NCBI RefSeq assembly: GCF_000015725.1
Contig: NC_008825.1
Span: 3,100,001 to 3,164,000, forward strand
Length of the DNA: 64,000 bases
DNA from: Methylibium petroleiphilum PM1
GTDB lineage: Bacteria > Pseudomonadota > Gammaproteobacteria > Burkholderiales > Burkholderiaceae_C
Direction: 5' to 3'
The position numbers and the translations under genes are program-made. The first letter of the stretch is position 1. Each line of letters opens with the position of its first letter. The notes beneath the pieces are model-generated. The model made no database searches. It saw only the letters and a list, made by a program, of their open reading frames with translations, and was not told the origin of the DNA. Below are positions 10,182 to 19,152 of this stretch, piece by piece.

Positions 10182-11363
10182 ATGCAACACGAACCCGCGA
10201 TCGACGACACCCGTCCGACCGATCAAGTGCCTGCGGCGGCGAGCGCAGACGAGCCGCATCCCGTGCTGTTGCAAATGCCGATCGGCGTGCGCAGCCTTTC
10301 GCTGGCCGTGCTGGCGGTGCTGGCGTGCCTGGTCGCGCTGCGTTGGGCCAGCGCGGTGTTCATCCCGCTGTTGCTGGGGCTGATGTTCAGCTACGCGCTG
10401 TCGCCGATCGTCGATCGGATGGTGCGTTGGCGCATTCCGCGCTCGCTGGCTGCGGCGGTACTGCTGCTGGCCATCCTCGCCGGTGCCGGCTCGACCGCCT
10501 ACTCGCTCGGCGACGACGCCAGCGAGCTGATCGAGAGCCTGCCGGCCGCCGCCCAGAAGCTGCGCCAGGCCGTGAGGGCGGCTCGCAACGAGCCGACCAG
10601 CAAGATGGAGACGATGCAGAAGGCCGTCACCCAGCTCGAGCAGGCCGCCGAGGAGGCCGCCTCCTCGGCGGCGGGCCAGCGCGGGGTGCAACGGGTGCAG
10701 ATCGAGCCGCGCAAGTTCAGCATCCGGGACTACCTGTGGAGCAGCACGCTGGGCCTGGCTTGGCTGATCGGGCAGGCCACCGTCGTCTGCTTCATCACCT
10801 ACTTCCTGATCGCGTCGGGCAACAGCTTTCGCCGCAAGATGGTGAAGATCGCGGGTCCGACCTTCGCGCAACGGCGCGTCACGGTGGAGGCACTGGACGA
10901 GATCACCGAGCAGATCCAGCGCTACCTCCTGGTGCAATTGCTCATCAGCGCCCTGGTCGGCGTGGCGACCTGGCTCGCCTTCCTCTGGATCGGCCTGGAG
11001 CACGCCGCCGTCTGGGGCATCGTGGCCGCGGTACTGAACCTCGTACCCTACATCGGCTCGATCGCGGTCACCGTCGGCTCGGCCCTGGTCGCCTTCCTGC
11101 AGTTCGGCACGCTCGACATGGCGCTGGTGGTGGGCGGCGTTTCGCTGGTGCTCCACTGCATCAGCGGCTACCTGATCACGCCGTGGCTGACCAGCCGCAC
11201 CAGCCGCATGAGCCCGGTGGTGGTGTTCGTGGGCGTGCTGGCCTGGGGCTGGCTGTGGGGCATCTGGGGACTGCTGCTCGGCGTGCCGATCCTGATGGCC
11301 GTCAAGGCCGTGTGCGACCGCGTCGAGGACCTCAAGCCGCTCGGAGAGCTGCTGGGCGACTAG
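10182..11363 (+). CDS. AI-2E (PerM) family membrane permease
   Basis: About 393 residues with seven or eight membrane segments in the arrangement of the AI-2E/PerM family: two N-terminal pairs, a long soluble helical region (about 110-185) and a C-terminal block including AAVLNLVPYIGSIAVTVGSA, the most conserved family segment. Members act as Na+/H+ antiporters or exporters of autoinducer-like molecules; the role here is unknown. ATG 10182 is preferred; a GTG at 10146 is in frame. Stands alone between chaC-like and a convergent nucleotidyltransferase gene. Confidence 0.88.
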   Translation: MQHEPAIDDTRPTDQVPAAASADEPHPVLLQMPIGVRSLSLAVLAVLACLVALRWASAVFIPLLLGLMFSYALSPIVDRMVRWRIPRSLAAAVLLLAILAGAGSTAYSLGDDASELIESLPAAAQKLRQAVRAARNEPTSKMETMQKAVTQLEQAAEEAASSAAGQRGVQRVQIEPRKFSIRDYLWSSTLGLAWLIGQATVVCFITYFLIASGNSFRRKMVKIAGPTFAQRRVTVEALDEITEQIQRYLLVQLLISALVGVATWLAFLWIGLEHAAVWGIVAAVLNLVPYIGSIAVTVGSALVAFLQFGTLDMALVVGGVSLVLHCISGYLITPWLTSRTSRMSPVVVFVGVLAWGWLWGIWGLLLGVPILMAVKAVCDRVEDLKPLGELLGD

Positions 11364-11395
11364 CCGCGACCGCGCACGCGGCGGTGACCGCAGGG

Positions 11396-12034
11396 TCAGT
11401 CCACCGCAGCTTCGCCGGCGTGCGCAGAGTGCAGACCGCGCAGCCTCTCCAGATCCTGCTCGGTGTCCACGTCGAGCAGCACGCCGCCGTCAGGCACCTC
11501 GACCCCGAAAGCCGGATAGCGCGCCACCAGACGCCGTGCGCCCTCGTCGCCGCTGAGCCGCGCCAGTTCGGAGTACAGCTCGGCGGCGAACGCCACCGGA
11601 TGGCCGCGCCGCCCGCGGTGCTGGGCATACACCACCGGGTGGTGCGGCATCGCGGCCGCCACGGCGCGCAGGGTGGCGGGCTGCACCAGCGGCATGTCAC
11701 CGGGCAGCACCATCCAGCCGCTGGCATTCGAGCGGGCCGTGACGCCAGCGGCGATCGAGTCCCCCATGCCGAACGGCTGTTGGTCGCCGTTGCCCGGCAG
11801 CACGACCACATCGCGTGCCGCGATGGTGGCGGTGACGCGAGCCTGCAGCGCCTCGGTCGTCACCACGACCACCGGCAGGCGGCTCTGGATCACGTGCGCG
11901 AGCGTCGTCTCGAGCACCGTCGAGTCGCCGAACGGCTGCTCGAGCTTGTGAGCACGTGCGCTGCGCCCACTGCGGAAGCGCACGCCGCGCCCTGCCGCCA
12001 ACACCACCACCACCGGCCCTTGTCGCACCGACAT
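11396..12034 (-). CDS. MobA/MocA-like molybdopterin nucleotidyltransferase
   Basis: A 212-residue NTP transferase. PVVVVLAAGRGVRF is the nucleotide-binding signature (LAAGxxxRF), HKLEQPFGDSTVLE carries the conserved Lys, VLPGDMPLV is the metal-binding PGDMP motif, and GRRGHPVAF the substrate loop. MocA adds CMP and MobA adds GMP to molybdopterin. Close linkage on the same strand to a xanthine-oxidase-type molybdoenzyme, which uses the cytosine dinucleotide form, makes a MocA-like role more likely; that is inference. About 229 bases separate it from the upstream iorB-like gene, so it may be at the end of the same transcript. Confidence 0.8.
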   Translation of the reverse strand: MSVRQGPVVVVLAAGRGVRFRSGRSARAHKLEQPFGDSTVLETTLAHVIQSRLPVVVVTTEALQARVTATIAARDVVVLPGNGDQQPFGMGDSIAAGVTARSNASGWMVLPGDMPLVQPATLRAVAAAMPHHPVVYAQHRGRRGHPVAFAAELYSELARLSGDEGARRLVARYPAFGVEVPDGGVLLDVDTEQDLERLRGLHSAHAGEAAVD

Positions 12035-12263
12035 CCCCCCAGCTTGCGTTTTGCCGTCGCCAGCATTGGCGCGGTCTGTCTTGCGATCAAACCGCGACCC
12101 CGTGCAATCCGGAAGTGGGAGCTCTACCTAAGGCCTCACCCGCGGCCGGCGCGCCAGAGTGCTCCACCCGGCGCGTCTCGGCGCTCCACGCCCGGCCGAC
12201 CCGGGGGCTAACCCGGACGCTTGAACGCCCACCCAGAAGGTGATCGGCCTTGCGTGCTGCTTG

Positions 12264-14513
12264 TCAGGCCAGTGCCTCGAAAGGCAGCTTGCGCAGGCGC
12301 TTGCCGGTCAGCGCCGCGACGGCATTGGCCACCGCCGGCGCGATCGGCGGCACGCCGGGTTCGCCCAGGCCGGTGGGTGGATCGTTGCTCGGCACGAAAT
12401 GCACCGCCACCGGCGGCGCATCCGTGATGCGCGGTGGTGCGAAGTCGCTGAACTGGCTTTGCTCCACGACGCCGTCCTTCAGCGTGATCGCGAAGCCCGG
12501 CTGGATCATCGACAGGCCGAACACCGCGCCGCCCTGGATCTGCGCCTCGGCCGCCGTCGGGTTGACGACCTGGTTGGCATGCACGCCGGCCGTGACCGCA
12601 TGCACCTTCGGTCGGCCGTCGATGAGGGAAACGTCGACCACGTAGGCCACCACCGAGCCGAAGGACTCGTGCACCGCCACACCCCAGGCATGGCCGGCCG
12701 GGAGGGACTTGCCGTAGCCCGACTTGTCGACCGCGAGCTTCAGTGCGGCCACGTGGCGCGCGTGCTTCTTCGGGTCGAGCTTCGCGAGCCGCCAGGCCAC
12801 CGGATCCTGGCCCGCCGCACGCGCCACCTCATCGGCCAGCGTCTCCATCACGAAGCCGGTGTGGGTGTGGCCGACCGAGCGCCACCACAGCACCGGCACT
12901 GCGACGTCCGGGTGCGTGGCGCGCAGCCGCATCGGCATCCCATAGGTGTTCTCGACCACGCCCTCGGTCATCGTGTGGTCGATGCCATCCTTGACCAGGA
13001 AGGACTCGAACGGCGTGCCTTTCACCAGCGACTGGCCGACGATCACGTGGTCCCAGCCCTGCACCTGCCCCTGCGCGTCGAGCGCGATATCGACATGGTG
13101 CAGGTGAGCCGGCCGGTAGTTGCCGCCCTTGATGTCGTCCTCGCGGCTCCACATCACCATCAACGGCGATTTGGGATCCTTGGCGTGCCAGGCCTTGGCG
13201 ATGCCGGCGGCCTCGCGCAGGTAGTCCGAGCTCGGGACCGCGCGCCTCCCGAAGCCGCCGCCGGCCGGCAGCGTGTTCAGCGTCACCTGCTCGGGCTTGA
13301 GGCCCAGCGTCTGCGCGATCGCCGTCTGGTCGACGGTCTGGAACTGCGTGCCCGCCCACACGATGGCGCGATCGGCCTTCAGTTCGAAGGTCGCGTTCAG
13401 CGGCTCCATCGGCGCGTGTGCGAGGTAGGGGAATTCGTACTCGGCGCTGATCTTCTTCGGCGCCGCCTTCGCGGCGGCCTCGATCGCGGCGCCGTCACCG
13501 GCGAGAGCCGTGAGCTTCGGCGCCTTGGCCTCGTCGCGGTACTGGGCCAGCAGCTTGTCGCTGCTGACCGTACCGCCGACACCTGGCTTCCACTTCACCT
13601 GCAACGCCTCGCGGCCCTGCTTGGCGGGCCAGTAGCCGTCGGCGATGACGGCCAAGCCCGTGCCGCCGCGGTCGGTCGACACCTGGAACACGTCGATCAC
13701 GCCCTTGATCGCCTTCGCCTTGCTTGCGTCGAAGCTCTCGACCTGACCACCGAAGGTCGGCGCCCGCTGCAGCAGCGCGACCTTCATGCCCGGCAGGCGG
13801 TGGTCGATGCCGTAGCGCTTCTTGCCCGACACGGAGGCGACCGCGTCGATGCGGCCCTTGCCGTGGCCGATGATGCGGTAGTCGGCCGGCGCCTTCAGCG
13901 CCACGCTCGACGGCACCGGCTGCTTCGCCGCCGCGGCAGCCAGCGAGGCGTAGGTCGCCCGCTTGCTGCCATGGCGCACCACGCCGGCCTCGGTACTGCA
14001 GGCCTCGGCCGGCACCTTCCACTGCGCGGCGGCCGCTGCGACCAGCATCATGCGGGTGGCCGCGCCGACCTGACGGTACTGCAGCCAGGAGTTCGGCACC
14101 GCGCTGGAGCCGCCGGTCATCTGGATGCCGAACAGCGGGTCCTTGTAGGCCTCGCCTGCCGGCGCGAGGCTGGCGCGCACCTGCTTCCAGTCGACGTCGA
14201 GCTCCTCGGCCACCAGCATCGGCAGCGCGGTCAGCGCGCCCTGGCCGAAGTCGAGCCGGTTGACGCGGATCTCCACCGTGTCGTCGGGATGGATCTTGAT
14301 GAAGGGGCTGGGGTCGACCGGCTTCTTCGGCGCGGCGGGCGCGCCCTCCTCGGCCGCCAGCGCGGCCGGTGCCGACCAGGTGACGGCCAGCCCGCCACCG
14401 CCGAGCGCACTGAGCTTGAGGAAGCCACGGCGGTCGAATTCGCCGGAGCGGGCGTCGGTATCGAGGGCCGGCGACTGGCCGGCGAGGCGTTTGGCGACGA
14501 GTGCGAAGTCCAT
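12264..14513 (-). CDS. Isoquinoline 1-oxidoreductase-like molybdenum hydroxylase, large (beta) subunit
   Basis: A 749-residue molybdopterin-binding subunit of the IorB type (aldehyde or isoquinoline dehydrogenase). A Tat signal with FDRRGFLKLSALGGGG begins near residue 27, so the enzyme is exported folded. The segments TLNTLPAGGGFGRRAVPSSD, AHAPMEPLNATF and TGLGEPGVPPIAPAVANAV are typical cofactor and substrate regions of this subfamily. The start at 14513 leaves the Tat motif in the usual place. It is followed by the nucleotidyltransferase gene and preceded by its 2Fe-2S partner with a 10-base gap. The true substrate is unknown; family members oxidise aldehydes or N-heterocycles. Confidence 0.88.
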   Translation of the reverse strand: MDFALVAKRLAGQSPALDTDARSGEFDRRGFLKLSALGGGGLAVTWSAPAALAAEEGAPAAPKKPVDPSPFIKIHPDDTVEIRVNRLDFGQGALTALPMLVAEELDVDWKQVRASLAPAGEAYKDPLFGIQMTGGSSAVPNSWLQYRQVGAATRMMLVAAAAAQWKVPAEACSTEAGVVRHGSKRATYASLAAAAAKQPVPSSVALKAPADYRIIGHGKGRIDAVASVSGKKRYGIDHRLPGMKVALLQRAPTFGGQVESFDASKAKAIKGVIDVFQVSTDRGGTGLAVIADGYWPAKQGREALQVKWKPGVGGTVSSDKLLAQYRDEAKAPKLTALAGDGAAIEAAAKAAPKKISAEYEFPYLAHAPMEPLNATFELKADRAIVWAGTQFQTVDQTAIAQTLGLKPEQVTLNTLPAGGGFGRRAVPSSDYLREAAGIAKAWHAKDPKSPLMVMWSREDDIKGGNYRPAHLHHVDIALDAQGQVQGWDHVIVGQSLVKGTPFESFLVKDGIDHTMTEGVVENTYGMPMRLRATHPDVAVPVLWWRSVGHTHTGFVMETLADEVARAAGQDPVAWRLAKLDPKKHARHVAALKLAVDKSGYGKSLPAGHAWGVAVHESFGSVVAYVVDVSLIDGRPKVHAVTAGVHANQVVNPTAAEAQIQGGAVFGLSMIQPGFAITLKDGVVEQSQFSDFAPPRITDAPPVAVHFVPSNDPPTGLGEPGVPPIAPAVANAVAALTGKRLRKLPFEALA

Positions 14514-14523
14514 CGGGGCGTCC

Positions 14524-14985
14524 TCAGGCGATGCGCTTCGCGGCGTCATGGATGGCGGCGCGGATGCGTTGGTAGGTGCCGCAGCGGCAGATGTTGCCGG
14601 CCATCGCGGCGTCGATGTCGGCGTCGCTCGGCGCCTTGTTGCTCTTCAGCAGACCGGTCGCGCTCATGATCTGGCCACTCTGACAGTAGCCGCACTGGGC
14701 GACGTCGTGCTCGATCCAGGCCGCCTGCACCGCCTTGCCGACCTTGTCGTTGCCGACGGCCTCGATCGTCGTGACCTTCTTGCCCGCGACCATCGACACC
14801 GGCGTGATGCACGAGCGCGTGGGCTGCCCGTCCACGTGAACGGTACAGGCGCCGCAGGCGGCGATGCCGCAGCCGAACTTGGTGCCTGTCATCGCCAGAT
14901 CGTCGCGCAAGGTCCACAGCAAGGGAGTGGCCGGGTCGACATCGACGCTGGTCGCCTTGCCGTTCAGTGTGAAGCGCGTGCTCAT
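14524..14985 (-). CDS. Isoquinoline 1-oxidoreductase-like 2Fe-2S subunit (alpha)
   Basis: A 153-residue protein with two [2Fe-2S] clusters. [16 protein letters not shown] plus a later Cys (TRSC) forms the plant-ferredoxin-type site; [10 protein letters not shown] and CRCGTYQRI form the C-terminal helical site next to the molybdenum cofactor. It has no signal peptide, so it is expected to be co-exported with the Tat-bearing large subunit. GGGAGAAACC just upstream is a clear ribosome binding site. First gene of the operon; divergent from pdxH. Confidence 0.92.
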   Translation of the reverse strand: MSTRFTLNGKATSVDVDPATPLLWTLRDDLAMTGTKFGCGIAACGACTVHVDGQPTRSCITPVSMVAGKKVTTIEAVGNDKVGKAVQAAWIEHDVAQCGYCQSGQIMSATGLLKSNKAPSDADIDAAMAGNICRCGTYQRIRAAIHDAAKRIA

Positions 14986-15099
14986 GGTTTCTCCCGATTC
15001 TGGAAGTCACGGACTGTGCTCCGTGATGCCGGACGCATCGCGGCGGTGCGCGGAATCCTGACCGAAAGCCAGGGCCAAGTTGGCCTTCCGCCAGCCGCC

Positions 15100-15105
15100 T
15101 ACACT
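15100..15105 (+). promoter_or_regulatory. Candidate -10 box of pdxH
   Basis: TACACT ends 7 bases before the pdxH ATG, so transcription would start at or within a base or two of the start codon. No convincing -35 box was found. Confidence 0.45.
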
Positions 15106-15112
15106 TTTGTGC

Positions 15113-15754
15113 ATGCGCCCAGACATTGCCGACCTCCGCAAGAGCTACGAACAGGGTGAACTCGACGAAGCCCATTCGGCCGCCGACCCGCTGCAGCAGT
15201 TCGAGCAGTGGCTCGATCAGGCGCTGAAGGCCAAGCTGCCCGAGCCCAACGCGATGACGCTCGCCACGGTCGGCGCCGACGGCCGCCCGTCGACGCGCGT
15301 CGTGCTGATCAAGGGCTGCGACGCGCGCGGCATCGTCTGGTACACCAACTACGAGAGCCGCAAGGGCCGCGAACTGGCCGCACACCCGTTCGCGGCGCTG
15401 CAGTTCCACTGGGTCGATCTCGAGCGCGTGGTGCGCATCGAAGGCCGGGTCGAGAAGGTCAGCGACACCGAGTCGGACGCCTACTACCGCTCCCGACCGC
15501 TCGACTCGCGCCTCGGCGCCTGGGCCTCGCCGCAGAGCCAGGTGATCGCGTCGCGGGCGGTGCTGGTGGCCAACGCGGCGAAGGTCGGCGCGCAGTTCCT
15601 GCTGAACCCGCCGCGCCCGCCGCACTGGGGCGGCTTCCGGCTGCGGCCGGACCGCTGGGAGTTCTGGCAGGGCCGCAAGAGCCGCCTGCACGACCGGCTG
15701 CGCTACACGCAGCAGCCCACCGGGGGCTGGCTGCGAGAGCGCCTGGCGCCATAG
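15113..15754 (+). CDS. pdxH: Pyridoxamine/pyridoxine 5'-phosphate oxidase
   Basis: A 213-residue FMN enzyme that oxidises pyridoxine or pyridoxamine phosphate to pyridoxal phosphate, the last step of PLP synthesis. Diagnostic segments: [16 protein letters not shown] at the N-terminus, [30 protein letters not shown]-like [17 protein letters not shown] (FMN phosphate site), [19 protein letters not shown] and the C-terminal PSRFEFWQG-type PDRWEFWQG with RLHDRLRY. Length matches the family. ATG 15113 opens exactly at the conserved N-terminus. Confidence 0.97.
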   Translation: MRPDIADLRKSYEQGELDEAHSAADPLQQFEQWLDQALKAKLPEPNAMTLATVGADGRPSTRVVLIKGCDARGIVWYTNYESRKGRELAAHPFAALQFHWVDLERVVRIEGRVEKVSDTESDAYYRSRPLDSRLGAWASPQSQVIASRAVLVANAAKVGAQFLLNPPRPPHWGGFRLRPDRWEFWQGRKSRLHDRLRYTQQPTGGWLRERLAP

Positions 15755-15767
15755 CGCCAGGCACACA

Positions 15768-17825
15768 TCAGAACGCGACGCGCAAACCGGCGCTGAGGCT
15801 GCGTCCCGGCAGTGGCGCCAGATCGCGCACCGTCGCCACCGAGCCGGCGTTGTAGGCCAGCCGGTCGGTCAGGTTGTCGAGCTTGACGAAGAACAGCGCA
15901 TCGTTGCCGTCCCAGGCCAGCCGCTTGCTGAGGGCCAGGTTGATCAGCGTATAGCCGGCGGTGGGCTCGTCGTCGTCCGGCACGCGGTCCTGCTTCTGCG
16001 CACGCACCACCTCGCCGCGCAGCGTCCAGCCCTCGAGCCCATAGGCCGCGCCGAGCTTGACGCGCAGCGGCGCGATGCGCGGCAGCGGCTCGCCGGTGCT
16101 GCGGTTGGTGGCTCTTACCGCATCGAGCTGCGCCTCCAGATCGACCGTCCGGGCGCCTTCCAGCACGCGCCAGGCGCCTTCCAGTTCGAAGCCGCTGAGC
16201 CGCGCCTTGACGCCCTGGAAGGCGTAGACCTGGAAGGCCTCGCCTTCGTCGTTGACGAAGTCCGGTTCACCGGTGCGCAGCAGCGCGATGTAGTTCGAGA
16301 AGTTGCTGACGAAGGCGCCGGCCCGCAGTCGGTCGTGCCCGGACTTCCACTCCAGTGCCAAGTCGAGGTTGCTGCCTTTCTCCTTGCCCAGTTCCGCATC
16401 ACCGCGCTCGAAGGCGGCGGTGGCGATGTGCACGCCGTTGGCAAACAGCTCGTAGTTGGTCGGCGCGCGCTCGGTGTAGGCCAGGTTGCCGTTGAGCTGC
16501 CAGCCGCTGCCGAAGGCCGGGGCCAGGTCCCACACGCCGCCGACGGCCGCGCTGCCGGCCGTGTAGCGGCGGCTCAGCGCATCGCCGAACTTCGGGTCGG
16601 CGGCGCCCGCGTCGCCTTCGGACTCGATGCGATGGCGCTCGACCCGCGCGCCGAAGCTGAGGCGCGAGGCGCCTTGCAGCTTCAGCTCCTCGTGCGCGAA
16701 CAGCGCGAACTGATCGCTGGTGGTGCTGGGCACGAAGGCCTCTTCGCCCAGCGCCTCGAACCTGGCGTGTTCGGCCTGCAGGCCGAACACGCCCTTCAGG
16801 TCACCGAGCGGCGCATGCTCGAACTCCAGCCGGCCGTCGCTGCCCTTGTTCTTGAAGGTGGTGCCCACCTCGCCGGTTCCTTCGACCTCCTGGTGCTGGT
16901 AGTCGGTGGCCTGCAGGCGCGCGCGCACGCTGCGGATCGGGCCGCCCAGGTCGCGCCACTCACCGGCCAGCGCGAACTTGTCGCGCCGCATGCGGATCAG
17001 CACGTCGTCCTCGGCCACGATGCCGTAGTCGTTGCGGTAGGTGTCGACCGACGCGCCCAGGTAGCCATGGTCCCACTGCATCGACGCACCGAGGGCGCCG
17101 CCCTTGGCATCGCTGGCCGAGTTGACGATGCGGTCGCGCCGCTCGGTGCCGCCGCCGTCGACGGGGCGGTCGAAATCGGGCACGCGCAGGTCGTCGGTCT
17201 TGCGTGCGAACACGTCGGCGTGGATCGCCAGGCCGTTGCCGCCGGCCTCGACCAGCGCGCCGGCCGAGCGCTCGCGGGCTGCGCCGCCGCCGCGCAGTTC
17301 GAGCGCACCGCCCACGCCGTCGATCGCGGCCTTGGGGATACGGTTGTCGATCGCATTGACCACGCCGCCGACGGCGCTGCCGCCGTACAGCAGTGCGGCC
17401 GGGCCGCGCAGCACCTCCAGCCGTTCGACCACCAGCGGATCGATCGGCACCGCGTGGTCGAAGCTCAGCGCCGAGGCATCGAGCGTCGCTCCCGCGTTGT
17501 TGAGCACGCGGATGCGGTCGCCGTCCTGGCCTCGGATCACCGGCCGGTTGGCGTTGGGGCCGAAGTAGCTGGACGAGACGCCGGGCAGGCCCGACAGCGT
17601 CTCGCCCAGGCTGCTGCCGCGCCGGAGCACGAGGCCCGGACCGGCGAGCACGCTGTTGGGGGTGGCGATACCGTCGCTGTCGAGCGGGTTGCCAGTGACG
17701 ACCACTGGCGGCAGCGTCGTGTCCGGAGGCGGCGCGGTTTGCGCCAGCGCCAGCAGCGGCGTGCCGAGCAACGGAAGAAGGGCGGCGCGAAGCGCCTGGG
17801 AGGGGGAACTGGGTGACGAGCGCAT
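15768..17825 (-). CDS. TonB-dependent outer-membrane receptor, ZnuD-like
   Basis: A 685-residue receptor: signal peptide (residues 1-28), a TonB box region (TLPPVVVTGNPL), a plug with RPVIRGQDGDRIRVLNN and VERLEVLRGPAALLYGGSAV, and a beta barrel ending in Phe (SAGLRVAF). The plug segment GATLDASALSFDHAVPIDP closely resembles that of neisserial ZnuD zinc receptors, from memory of the family. Uptake of zinc or a zinc complex across the outer membrane is therefore likely, though haem or copper cannot be excluded. The preceding gene on the same strand encodes a small His-containing protein. Confidence 0.85.
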   Translation of the reverse strand: MRSSPSSPSQALRAALLPLLGTPLLALAQTAPPPDTTLPPVVVTGNPLDSDGIATPNSVLAGPGLVLRRGSSLGETLSGLPGVSSSYFGPNANRPVIRGQDGDRIRVLNNAGATLDASALSFDHAVPIDPLVVERLEVLRGPAALLYGGSAVGGVVNAIDNRIPKAAIDGVGGALELRGGGAARERSAGALVEAGGNGLAIHADVFARKTDDLRVPDFDRPVDGGGTERRDRIVNSASDAKGGALGASMQWDHGYLGASVDTYRNDYGIVAEDDVLIRMRRDKFALAGEWRDLGGPIRSVRARLQATDYQHQEVEGTGEVGTTFKNKGSDGRLEFEHAPLGDLKGVFGLQAEHARFEALGEEAFVPSTTSDQFALFAHEELKLQGASRLSFGARVERHRIESEGDAGAADPKFGDALSRRYTAGSAAVGGVWDLAPAFGSGWQLNGNLAYTERAPTNYELFANGVHIATAAFERGDAELGKEKGSNLDLALEWKSGHDRLRAGAFVSNFSNYIALLRTGEPDFVNDEGEAFQVYAFQGVKARLSGFELEGAWRVLEGARTVDLEAQLDAVRATNRSTGEPLPRIAPLRVKLGAAYGLEGWTLRGEVVRAQKQDRVPDDDEPTAGYTLINLALSKRLAWDGNDALFFVKLDNLTDRLAYNAGSVATVRDLAPLPGRSLSAGLRVAF

Positions 17826-17969
17826 GCGTAGGCCCGCGAGACGCGGGCTCCATTCAGAAAGACGGAAATGAACAGCGCCGGGGCGGACCGCAGCCCGAAC
17901 CGAAGCGCCGGTGGCGCAGGGCCGTTCTCAGCGGCCACGGCCGCGAACAGACACCCTGCGAACGATCGA

Positions 17970-18374
17970 TCAGGCGATCGTCGTCGGCGGCGCGCGGGCG
18001 CGGTAGGCGAGCCGGACGGTGCCCGAGGGCAGCGTCGGCACCGGTGCCGCGAGATGGCTCGGTGGCAGCGCCGGTACGGCATCGACGCCGCCGGCGGAGG
18101 CCGCATCGCCCAGCGAGAGCTGGTCATAGAGATGACAGGCCGGCGTGCCGCGCTCGTGGCCGAACAGCGCCTCGATGCCATGCGCCGCGAATTCCCCGCC
18201 ATGCACCCGGTCTTGCGCCGACGCGAGGGCGAGTGCGGCGCCCGTGCCGGGCATCGCCCCGTGCACGCTGCGGTGGGCCAGCCCCAGCACCTGAGCCCAC
18301 AGCAGCGACGCGCACAGCGGCACGCCGAGCCAGAGGCGCGGGGCGGCAGGTGAACGGCGAGCGCGGGCTTTCAC
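17970..18374 (-). CDS. Small His-containing exported or membrane protein next to the TonB receptor (DUF2946-like)
   Basis: About 134 residues. One hydrophobic segment near the N-terminus (LWLGVPLCASLLWAQVLGLA) is followed by a His-rich region with HRSVHG, HGGEFAAHG, FGHERGTPACHLYDQLSLGD and a Pro-rich tail. The layout resembles small DUF2946-type proteins often placed beside metal receptors; a metal-chaperone or metal-sensing role is inference. The GTG at 18374 is preferred over a TTG at 18398; neither has a good ribosome binding site. Upstream of and co-directional with the receptor (144-base gap). Confidence 0.55.
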   Translation of the reverse strand: MKARARRSPAAPRLWLGVPLCASLLWAQVLGLAHRSVHGAMPGTGAALALASAQDRVHGGEFAAHGIEALFGHERGTPACHLYDQLSLGDAASAGGVDAVPALPPSHLAAPVPTLPSGTVRLAYRARAPPTTIA

Positions 18375-18429
18375 GGGGGCAAGGGGCCGGAGCAGCAAAG
18401 GCCCGCCAGTATGCGGCAGGCGCCCTGGA

Positions 18430-18978
18430 TCAAACCTTGCGGCGCGACGCGAAGGTCTTCCGGAACTTCTCCACCTTGGGCGCGACCACGAAGGCGCAGT
18501 AGCCCTGCCCCGGGTGCTGGACGAAGTAGTTCTGGTGATAGGCCTCGGCCGGCCAGTAGTTGAGCTCCGGCTTCACCTCGGTCACCACCTTGCCGCGTAC
18601 GCCGCCGCTGGCCTGCAGCTCGGCAATGACCTCGTGCGCGATGCGCGCCTGCTCGTCGCTGTGCGTGTAGATGCCCGAGCGGTACTGCGTGCCGACGTCG
18701 TTGCCCTGGCGGTTGGGTGTGGTCGGGTCGTGCACGACGAAGAAGATCTCCAGCAGCTCGCGAAAGCCGATGCGCTGCGGATCGAACTGCACGCGGATCA
18801 CCTCGGCGTGGCCAGTCTCGCCGCCGCAGACCTGCTCGTAGCTGGGGTCGTTCACGTGGCCGTTGCTGTAGCCGGACTCGACGGCGACGACGCCGTCGAC
18901 CTCCTGGAACACAGCCTCGGTGCACCAGAAGCAGCCGCCGCCCAGGGTGGCAGTCTCGAGATTCGCGGAGGTGTTCAT
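18430..18978 (-). CDS. msrA: Peptide-methionine (S)-S-oxide reductase MsrA
   Basis: A 182-residue repair enzyme reducing methionine-S-sulfoxide with thioredoxin as donor. GCFWC at residues 15-19 carries the catalytic Cys16; EVDGVVAVESGYSNGH, HAEVIRVQFDP, DPTTPNRQGNDVGTQYRSGI and EAYHQNYF are all family hallmarks. The C-terminal resolving Cys is in GYCAF. Cytoplasmic (no signal). Monocistronic by context. Confidence 0.96.
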   Translation of the reverse strand: MNTSANLETATLGGGCFWCTEAVFQEVDGVVAVESGYSNGHVNDPSYEQVCGGETGHAEVIRVQFDPQRIGFRELLEIFFVVHDPTTPNRQGNDVGTQYRSGIYTHSDEQARIAHEVIAELQASGGVRGKVVTEVKPELNYWPAEAYHQNYFVQHPGQGYCAFVVAPKVEKFRKTFASRRKV

Positions 18979-19152
18979 GGCTGGACTTCCTTGCAGATCG
19001 GCACGCCCCAGAGCGGAGCGCGGGGGAACGGTTGGGGGTGGCGCGTGACAAATGCCCGAACCGCAGCACTAAGACAAACCCCGGCCATCATGCCGCAGAG
19101 CGGCGCTGCCTCGGCTCTCCACAATGCGTCGTTCCGACCAACGACAACTTAC

